Positions 1 to 4,898 of a stretch of 6,758 bases of DNA are shown in pieces (positions within the stretch are counted from its first letter, which is position 1; each line of letters opens with the position of its first letter). Source of the DNA: Treponema sp. (GTDB lineage Bacteria; Spirochaetota; Spirochaetia; Treponematales; Treponemataceae); NCBI GenBank assembly GCA_024699205.1, contig JAILQA010000235.1:1-6758 (forward strand). Direction: 5' to 3'. A program made the position numbers and the translations under genes. A model generated the notes under the pieces. That model was not told where the DNA came from. It saw only the letters and a program-made list of their open reading frames with translations, and searched no databases.

Positions 1-53
1 AAAAATAATATGACACCCAGTAGATGTCGAGGTGAATTTTTGTATAAAATAAA

Positions 54-506
54 ATGTACATGGAAAAACAAATTCTAAAGCTAACAGGCAATTCAAAAAA
101 TTATTATGATAATCTTCTGTATTTTTTTAATACACTTAAAAATACAGGCTTTATCAAGAATTTTTCTGAATGCGGCTTCTTCTGTGAGCTGTCCCAGAAA
201 AAAAATATCTTTCCGATTTACGATTTTTTTCTGAAAAATGAAGTTTATCCAGAAATGTTTTATTTTAACAAAGATGATTTAAGTTTTTTTCATACGCAAG
301 CCTCCTTTCCGATGATTTCAACAAGAATAAATCTTGTGTACGTTCCGGAAGATACAGATTGTCAGTTGTCAGAATTTTATCCAGAGCTGATAGAAAATCT
401 GCAAGGATTAGTTATCCTTACCGGAATGAATTCTACCTCCGATGTTTTTAAGTCTCTTCACACCTGGAGCATTATTCTCCAGGATGACCGCATTATTTCT
501 ATTTAA
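54..506 (+). CDS. Hypothetical protein, small and aromatic-rich (150 aa)
   Basis: I do not recognise this protein. It is 150 residues long, has no signal peptide and no clear membrane segment, so it is probably cytoplasmic. About one residue in six is Phe or Tyr (for instance FYFNKDDLSFF around residues 69-79), and there are three scattered Cys (40, 44, 103) with no metal-binding spacing. The C-terminal half (about 92-150) has the alternating hydrophobic pattern of a small alpha/beta domain. The start is uncertain: ATG codons lie at 54 and 60, while the only good Shine-Dalgarno-like string, GAGGTGA at 29-35, is 18 nt from the first ATG, which is too far. An in-frame TGA at 33-35 rules out extension beyond that point. 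It is convergent with the lipoprotein gene downstream, with 3 bp between the stop codons. A real gene seems likely because the frame is long and uninterrupted and the opposite strand is free of a competing gene, but function is unknown. Confidence 0.6.
   Translation: MYMEKQILKLTGNSKNYYDNLLYFFNTLKNTGFIKNFSECGFFCELSQKKNIFPIYDFFLKNEVYPEMFYFNKDDLSFFHTQASFPMISTRINLVYVPEDTDCQLSEFYPELIENLQGLVILTGMNSTSDVFKSLHTWSIILQDDRIISI
463..483. other. Perfect 7-bp inverted repeat at a convergent gene junction
   Basis: CCTGGAG (463-469) and CTCCAGG (477-483) are exact reverse complements around a 7-nt loop. The hairpin lies inside the last codons of the upstream hypothetical gene and about 27 nt past the stop of the convergent lipoprotein gene. 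Neither strand has a T-run directly after the stem, so it is not a standard intrinsic terminator. It could still protect or end the transcripts that meet here, or be chance. Confidence 0.35.
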
Positions 507-509
507 ATT

Positions 510-1541
510 CTATTTCAACCTGATTTTGCAAAGCAGGGGCAGGTGGTCTGAATAGCCTTCGCCTGTTGAAATTTTATATGGAATAGGAATTTTTCCGTCA
601 GTCGCCCAGGGGGAAAAAGCAGCCGGTGCAAAAGACAGGATTTCAACTTCCCCTGAGGCAAAAACATGGTCAATCCGTTCCCATTTTTCCTGAAAACAGT
701 AGCTTCCGATTTCGGTGGAAAGGGCGCCGTTTGCGCTGTACCAGGGGGAAAGGACGGAGATGGACTCTCTTTTTCCGAATCCGCTGCACCTTAAAAGAAT
801 ATCGCCGGCGGTTTGCTTTTCTTTTACAAACCTACCGATATCCCTGTTAAAATCTCCGCAGGCAACCGCCGGCAAAATTCCAACGCTCTTTAACCCGATT
901 AGACGGTCTGCAAGTAAAGACTCCTGCCAGTCTCGCCAAACCTCTGTATCTTCCTTACTCCCGCTCATCGATTTCCAATGATTTGCAAAAAGCACCAGCT
1001 CTCTGCCATCAATATCAATCGTAACCTGAATCAAATAGCGCATACTCGGATTTTCAACCTTATGAGTCCTGATATCCAGTGAATGACTTGTAAAATCAGT
1101 TAATTCATACTTCGACAAAATACCAATACCAATTCCCGTTCCTGCCGGTTTAGCAAAACACGAATAAGAGTATAAATTCGTTGCCTTCCAAGAAGTCCCT
1201 GACAAATAATTACTTACATCCTGCAAAATCCCTTCATTCTCAATTTCTTCAAGAACAAAAAGGTCAGCATTCAAAGCACTTATCACATTACACAAACGTT
1301 CCAACCGCGCAGAGTATTTTTCCCGGTTCCAGTTTCCGCTCTTCTGAAAATCACTGTACTCAGTTCCGTCCTTTTCTCCATCAAAAAAAGTCTGTACATT
1401 CCAGGTAACCAGTGAAAGAATGTCCCGATTCTGACCATTAAGATTCATTCCGCCAGACAAAGCATCTTCCGAACAGGAGCCACTACACGCTGTCAAAACA
1501 AACACAAGCACCAAAAAACTCAAAAATTTGATAATCTTCAT
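510..1541 (-). CDS. EEP-fold nuclease/phosphatase lipoprotein
   Basis: The protein is a predicted lipoprotein of the endonuclease/exonuclease/phosphatase superfamily (DNase I fold), 343 aa. Residues 1-19 form a short lipoprotein signal (two Lys, a hydrophobic core, then LTAC with the lipidated Cys at 19), followed by a flexible Ser/Gly/Asn-rich linker to about residue 40. The catalytic motifs are all present in order: TWNVQ (Asn48), VLEEIE (Glu99, metal binding), ANHWKS (His188), GDFN (Asp230, Asn232), RIDHV (Asp291) and SDHLPL (Asp332, His333). The NHWKS and VLEEIEN forms resemble extracellular DNases of the MnuA/DNase I-like group, so a metal-dependent secreted nuclease that supplies nucleotides is the best guess; a phosphodiesterase or lipid phosphatase cannot be excluded. 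It would be anchored on the outside of the inner membrane or on the outer membrane. ATG 1541 is kept because it gives an intact signal peptide; AGGTG at 1543-1547 is an unusually close ribosome binding site. It is monocistronic as far as can be seen. Confidence 0.88.
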   Translation of the reverse strand: MKIIKFLSFLVLVFVLTACSGSCSEDALSGGMNLNGQNRDILSLVTWNVQTFFDGEKDGTEYSDFQKSGNWNREKYSARLERLCNVISALNADLFVLEEIENEGILQDVSNYLSGTSWKATNLYSYSCFAKPAGTGIGIGILSKYELTDFTSHSLDIRTHKVENPSMRYLIQVTIDIDGRELVLFANHWKSMSGSKEDTEVWRDWQESLLADRLIGLKSVGILPAVACGDFNRDIGRFVKEKQTAGDILLRCSGFGKRESISVLSPWYSANGALSTEIGSYCFQEKWERIDHVFASGEVEILSFAPAAFSPWATDGKIPIPYKISTGEGYSDHLPLLCKIRLK

Positions 1542-1653
1542 ACACCTATTTATTAGTCGAAAACGTAAAAAAATCGGAAGGAATTCAGGATAATTTTTTG
1601 TTATATTTTCATTCAGTTGTATTTTGTATAAATTTGATGTAGTATCTGAATAC

Positions 1654-1784
1654 GTGAAATGCGTTAGGGATTGGAAGGGCGCAAAGCGTTCGCGGCGGTT
1701 GAGCGTTGGCGAAACTGCTGCGAATGGAGCGAAAGCGGAACCCTGGAAAGCCCGACTGACTGCCCCGGCAGGCAGGAACGCCCG
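1654..1784. repeat. GC-rich structured intergenic island, candidate dispersed repeat unit
   Basis: This stretch has 82 G+C in 131 bases (about 63%) between clearly AT-rich flanks. It fills most of the 285-bp gap between the EEP lipoprotein gene and gltX. It holds a 9-bp inverted repeat with one mismatch (1756-1764 against 1767-1775), an exact GCGTTC/GAACGC pair (1686-1691 and 1776-1781), a GGGCG/CGCCC pair (1677-1681 and 1779-1783) and TTCGC/GCGAA (1689-1693 and 1709-1713). GCGTT occurs at 1661, 1686 and 1703, and GCGAAA or GCGAAT at 1709, 1720 and 1729, so several alternative folds compete. One plus-strand frame is open through it, but there is no ribosome binding site and the frame then runs on out of phase into gltX, so I do not call a protein. 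Sharp composition edges and internal repeats suggest a REP- or MITE-like dispersed unit; no flanking direct repeats are evident. An RNA gene or a structured leader is the alternative. Confidence 0.5.
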
Positions 1785-1790
1785 TATAAT
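1785..1790 (+). promoter_or_regulatory. Candidate -10 box for gltX
   Basis: TATAAT, an exact match to the sigma-70 -10 consensus, abuts the right edge of the GC-rich island and lies 36 nt before the gltX start. Initiation about 7 nt downstream would give a leader of roughly 30 nt that includes AAGAGG at 1810-1815. No good -35 box exists at the right distance, because that position falls in the GC-rich hairpin, and there is no extended -10 TG. A weaker alternative pair is TTGTAT (1617-1622) with TAGTAT (1640-1645), which would put the island in the transcript leader. Confidence 0.35.
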
Positions 1791-1826
1791 TATTATTTGT
1801 ATTTATAGTAAGAGGTTTTTTGTTTT

Positions 1827-3401
1827 ATGGAAAAAGAAGTTCGTGTACGTTATGCTCCGTCTCCAACTGGAATGCAGCACATTGGTGGTGTTCGCACTGC
1901 ACTTTTTAATTATCTTTTTGCACGTTCTCAAAATGGAAAGTTTATTCTTCGATTGGAAGATACAGACCGCACCCGCTATGACGAAAAATATGTTCAGAAT
2001 CTTTATGACACTATGGCATGGCTTGGAATTGATTGGGATGAAGGCGGTGACAAGGGCGGTGATTTTGGTCCTTATGTTCAGAGTGAGCGTTTTGAGCTTT
2101 ATAAAAAATATGCATACGAGCTTGTAGAAAAGGGTGAGGCATATTATTGTTTTTGTGATGCTGAACGCCTTGAACGAATCCGCAAAATTCAGACTGAAAA
2201 TAAGATGGCTCCTGGTTATGACCGCCATTGTCGTACTCTTACTCCTGAGGAAGTAAAGGCAAATCTTGATGCAGGAAAACCTTATGTAATTCGTCTTAAG
2301 GTTCCGCTGGAAGGTGAGACAAAATTCTCTGATCATATTCTTGGTGATATTGTATGGAAGAATGAAGATATTTCTCCTGATCCTGTTTTGTTGAAATCTG
2401 ACGGTTTCCCAACTTATCATCTTGCAAACATTGTTGATGATCATTTTATGAAAATCAGTCATGTTATGCGTGCTCAGGAATGGATTCCTTCTACTCCTCT
2501 GCATGTTCAGATGTATCGTTCTTTTGGTTGGGAGCATCCTGAATTCTGTCATCTTCCAATGGTAAACGGTTCTGATGGAAAAAAATTGTCTAAACGCCAT
2601 GGTTCTACATCAGTTAATGAATTCCGTGCCCGCGGATATCTTCCACAGGCAATTGTAAATTATGTTGCAATGCTTGGTTGTTCTTATGAAGAAGGAAAAG
2701 AATTCTATACTCTTGAAGAACTTGCAAAATCCTTTAAGCTTGATCATTTGAACAAGGCTCCTGCCGTATTCGACTATAAAAAGCTTGAATACTACAACGG
2801 AAACTATATCCGCCAGCTTTCTACAGAAGAATTATATAAGTGGACTCTTCCATTTATTACTGGAACCGGCGATGCTACACTTGAAATAAATCCTGAAAAT
2901 CCTCAGCCAAAACCAAATGTTGGTCCTGAGTTCTCTGGTGTTGCTCTTGGCCAAGACGGTCGCCCATACTGTGTAGACAAGTCTATGAATATGTCGAGTG
3001 ATGATGTGGAGAAAACTTTGCTTGGGCTTATGCCTCTTATTCAGGAACGCCTCAAGTTCTTAACAGAAGCAGCCGAAATGGTTCACTTTATGTTTACAGA
3101 ACCTGCTGTTCCTCCTGCAGATCAGATTATTCCAAAGCGCATTGACGCTGCTAAGACTAAGGAAGTTCTTGAAGCTGCAAAGGAATTTGTAGGCAAGGTA
3201 TTTGAGCTTGACCACGAAGGTGCAGAAGAGTTTGCAAAGGCTAAGGCCGAAGAACTTGGAATAAAGCTCGGTGACTTTATGATGCCAATTCGTATGGCAG
3301 TTACCGGCAGCCGTGTTTCTCCTCCGCTTATTGGTTCAATTGCAGTTCTTGGAAAAGAGCGTTCTATCGCTAGAATTGAAAAGACAATTGCTACACTTTA
3401 G
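1827..3401 (+). CDS. gltX: Glutamyl-tRNA synthetase
   Basis: This enzyme charges tRNA-Glu with glutamate using ATP; it is a class Ib synthetase and acts in the cytoplasm. The Rossmann domain opens with RYAPSPTG (8-15) and the HIGH-type signature HIGG (18-21), followed by LEDTDRTR (43-50). Cys108 and Cys110, with a Tyr131/His134/Cys135 cluster, occupy the place of the zinc-binding insertion of bacterial GluRS. SDGFPTYHLANIVDDH (191-206) is typical of the glutamate and tRNA acceptor pocket, and KKLSKRHG (252-259) is the KMSKS loop. The C-terminal helical anticodon-binding part ends with MPIRMAVTGSRVSPPL (486-501). At 524 aa it is longer than the usual 465-500 aa; the extra length is mainly a Pro/Asn/Gly-rich segment near 343-390. 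The start is fixed by homology at MEKEVRVRYAPSPTG and by AAGAGG at 1810-1815, an 11-nt spacing. The gene stands alone between the GC-rich island and two terminators. I cannot tell from this window whether it also charges tRNA-Gln. Confidence 0.98.
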   Translation: MEKEVRVRYAPSPTGMQHIGGVRTALFNYLFARSQNGKFILRLEDTDRTRYDEKYVQNLYDTMAWLGIDWDEGGDKGGDFGPYVQSERFELYKKYAYELVEKGEAYYCFCDAERLERIRKIQTENKMAPGYDRHCRTLTPEEVKANLDAGKPYVIRLKVPLEGETKFSDHILGDIVWKNEDISPDPVLLKSDGFPTYHLANIVDDHFMKISHVMRAQEWIPSTPLHVQMYRSFGWEHPEFCHLPMVNGSDGKKLSKRHGSTSVNEFRARGYLPQAIVNYVAMLGCSYEEGKEFYTLEELAKSFKLDHLNKAPAVFDYKKLEYYNGNYIRQLSTEELYKWTLPFITGTGDATLEINPENPQPKPNVGPEFSGVALGQDGRPYCVDKSMNMSSDDVEKTLLGLMPLIQERLKFLTEAAEMVHFMFTEPAVPPADQIIPKRIDAAKTKEVLEAAKEFVGKVFELDHEGAEEFAKAKAEELGIKLGDFMMPIRMAVTGSRVSPPLIGSIAVLGKERSIARIEKTIATL

Positions 3402-3411
3402 TTTTACATAT

Positions 3412-3441
3412 GGTGGTTAAGCTTGACTAAACCACCTTTTT
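3412..3441 (+). terminator. Intrinsic terminator 1 after gltX
   Basis: GGTGGTT (3412-3418) pairs perfectly with AACCACC (3430-3436) around an 11-nt loop, and five T follow (3437-3441). It starts 11 nt after the gltX stop codon. The T-tract is short, so by itself it may be leaky. Confidence 0.85.
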
Positions 3442-3443
3442 AT

Positions 3444-3475
3444 GGCGATGCTGTTTTAGTGTCGCCTTTTTTTTT
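3444..3475 (+). terminator. Intrinsic terminator 2 after gltX
   Basis: GGCGA (3444-3448) pairs with TCGCC (3462-3466). An internal TG/TG mismatch and an inner CT/AG pair leave a small GTTTT apical loop. Nine T follow (3467-3475). It lies 2 nt after the first terminator's T-tract and acts as a back-up stop that separates gltX from the next operon. Confidence 0.88.
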
Positions 3476-3498
3476 AGACAATATATTAGGAGTTTTAT

Positions 3499-4365
3499 AT
3501 GATTAAAAATCGGGCCGCATCCCTGACCTTGATAATCTTTATTTATGTCCTTGCTGCCTTCTGCGGACTTTTTACTTATAATTATCTGACAGACATTTAT
3601 TCCTTTTCATATCAAGTGGCTCTCTTTATTGCTGATGTTCTTGCAACAGTTTTGGTTTTTATTTTCAGCTTGATTTTTAAGAATGCCTCTGTTTATGATC
3701 CATACTGGAGTGTTCAGCCGCCGGTGATTCTTGGAATTGCTCTTGCTAAGGTAAGCGGGACTGGAGCTAATGGAGGCGCTGGTCTTCTTTGCGGTCTTCT
3801 TTTTGCAGCAGTGCTTTTCTGGGCTCTGCGTCTTACTGCCAACTGGATTTATAATTTCGAGAGTTTTGAATATCAGGACTGGCGCTATGTCATGCTCAAG
3901 GAAAAATCGGGCAGACTTTATCCTCTGGTAAACTTTTTTGGAATCCATCTTTTCCCGACTTTTGTTGTATATCTTTGTGTTCTTCCAGCTGTAACTGCAA
4001 TTGCTGAAGGGGCTGCTTTCCGTCCTGCATGTCTTATTTTTATAATTCTCAGCTTTCTTGCAGCAGTTTTTCAGGGAATTGCCGATGTTCAGATGCACCG
4101 CTTTAGAGCAAGCGGAGCGGGTGGTTTTATCCGTACAGGATTGTGGAAGCGTGGCCGCCATCCAAACTATGCCTGCGAAATCCTTATGTGGTGGGGAATC
4201 GGTCTTGCAAGTGTCTATGCTTTAGGTGGTCAGTGGTGGCTTCTTACTGGGGCTCTTGTAAATACTCTCATGTTTCTTTTTATCAGTATACCGATGGCAG
4301 ATAAAAGACAGTCTCGCAAGCCAGGCTTTGTTGAATATAAAAAAGAAACCCGCCTGCTTTTTTAG
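3499..4365 (+). CDS. DUF1295 family integral membrane protein (steroid 5-alpha-reductase-like)
   Basis: This is a polytopic membrane protein of 288 aa. Hydrophobic segments lie near 8-28, 38-60, 74-88, 95-115, 148-170, 177-195, 225-242 and 247-266. The family marks of DUF1295 (related to steroid 5-alpha-reductases and isoprenylcysteine methyltransferases) are present in order: SVYDPYWSVQPP (64-75), TANWIYNFESFEYQDWRY (113-130), FQGIADVQMHRFR (191-203), and the C-terminal signature LWKRGRHPNYACEILMWWG (215-233) with Arg220-His221-Pro222-Asn223-Tyr224 and Glu227. The end, KPGFVEYKKETRLLF (274-288), is also typical. In the superfamily the RHPxY region binds the cofactor (NADPH or S-adenosylmethionine), so a reductase or methyltransferase acting on a membrane lipid is likely, but the substrate is unknown. 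The start is supported by AGGAG at 3488-3492, 6 nt from the ATG. It is the first gene of a probable operon with the phosphatase (46 bp on) and the GH27 gene. No convincing promoter is visible between the gltX terminators and this start. Confidence 0.9.
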   Translation: MIKNRAASLTLIIFIYVLAAFCGLFTYNYLTDIYSFSYQVALFIADVLATVLVFIFSLIFKNASVYDPYWSVQPPVILGIALAKVSGTGANGGAGLLCGLLFAAVLFWALRLTANWIYNFESFEYQDWRYVMLKEKSGRLYPLVNFFGIHLFPTFVVYLCVLPAVTAIAEGAAFRPACLIFIILSFLAAVFQGIADVQMHRFRASGAGGFIRTGLWKRGRHPNYACEILMWWGIGLASVYALGGQWWLLTGALVNTLMFLFISIPMADKRQSRKPGFVEYKKETRLLF

Positions 4366-4392
4366 TATAAATAGTAATAAATAGTATAAATA
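4364..4392. repeat. Short AT-rich direct repeat before the phosphatase gene
   Basis: AGTATAAATA occurs at 4364-4373 and again at 4383-4392, a 19-bp period, in an otherwise A/T-only spacer. The first copy overlaps the stop codon of the DUF1295 gene. Each copy contains a TATAAA core, so the stretch could supply an internal -10 element for the phosphatase gene, but no matching -35 box is clear. Chance repetition in AT-rich DNA is possible. Confidence 0.3.
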
Positions 4393-4411
4393 TAAAACGA
4401 GGCCGTCTTTT

Positions 4412-4876
4412 ATGATAAAAATACTTTTTGTTTGCCACGGAAATATCTGCCGTTCCCCAATGGCCGAGTTTGTAATGAAGGAACTGGTACGCCGTGCCGG
4501 CCGCGAGTCAGACTTTTTAATTGAATCAGCTGCTACCAGTCGCGAAGAAATTGGAAACGACATGCATTACGGAACTCGGACAAAACTCCGCGAACAGAAT
4601 ATTCCATTCAGCCGCCGTGCCGCCCGTCAGATTCGTCCGAATGATTACGATAAGTACGACTATCTTATTGCCATGGACGATGAAAATCTTTATTACATGA
4701 ACCGTTGCTGGGCTAACGACCCTGATCACAAAATCAAAATGCTTCTTTCCTTCGCAGGAAAAGACCGCGATATTGCCGATCCCTGGTATACAGGAAACTT
4801 TGACCAGACTTTTGAAGATGTATTGGAAGGGTGCCAGGCTTTTCTCTCTCTTTATCTTTCTGGAAAAATAAGGTAA
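4412..4876 (+). CDS. Low-molecular-weight protein tyrosine phosphatase
   Basis: The product is a cytoplasmic phosphatase that removes phosphate from phosphotyrosine through a cysteinyl-phosphate intermediate. The P-loop lies at the N-terminus, where LFVCHGNICRSPMAE (5-19) gives the C-x5-R signature with nucleophile Cys8, Arg14 and Ser15. The general acid is Asp123 in DPWYTG (123-128). Between them are ESAATSREEIGN (38-49), YGTRTKLREQNIPFSRRAARQ (53-73, the usual helix and strand), and DYLIAMDDEN (83-92). Length (154 aa) is normal for the family and all catalytic residues are present, so it should be active. The DPWY motif and tyrosine-phosphatase-like ends argue against an arsenate reductase. 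The start has GAGG at 4399-4402, 9 nt from the ATG. It lies between the DUF1295 and GH27 genes. No tyrosine kinase or capsule gene, its usual partners in other bacteria, is seen in this window, so its target is unknown. Confidence 0.95.
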   Translation: MIKILFVCHGNICRSPMAEFVMKELVRRAGRESDFLIESAATSREEIGNDMHYGTRTKLREQNIPFSRRAARQIRPNDYDKYDYLIAMDDENLYYMNRCWANDPDHKIKMLLSFAGKDRDIADPWYTGNFDQTFEDVLEGCQAFLSLYLSGKIR

Positions 4877-4898
4877 TAATATAATTCGGGAGATTAAA

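Noticed and set aside
43..50. TATAAAAT as a -10 promoter box for the first gene
   Set aside because: It would place the transcription start at or inside the start codon, no -35 match lies at the right distance, and such strings are common in AT-rich DNA.
626..1408. Three plus-strand frames opposite the EEP lipoprotein gene
   Set aside because: They are antisense to a gene with all catalytic motifs, and their translations look random.
1654..1784. tRNA or CRISPR repeat in the GC-rich island
   Set aside because: No tRNA cloverleaf or T-arm pattern is present, and there are no evenly spaced repeats with unique spacers.
1624..2127. 167-codon plus-strand frame running from the GC-rich island into gltX
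   Set aside because: It has no ribosome binding site, spans the repeat-like island and then overlaps gltX out of phase. The protein has no recognisable fold, so it is a by-product of the island's composition.
1803..2600. 265-codon minus-strand frame opposite gltX
   Set aside because: It is wholly antisense to the well-supported gltX; the low-complexity Lys/Ile/Thr-rich translation is typical of a shadow frame.
3423..3452. TTGACT (3423-3428) with GATGCT as a promoter for the DUF1295 operon
   Set aside because: The -10 match is poor, and the -35-like string is in the loop of the first terminator.
3607..4161. 184-codon minus-strand frame opposite the DUF1295 gene
   Set aside because: It is antisense to a gene with clear family motifs; the Ser/Lys-rich translation has no domain.
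4222..4729. Two minus-strand frames over the DUF1295/phosphatase region
   Set aside because: They lie opposite the real genes, lack plausible starts and have no recognisable content.
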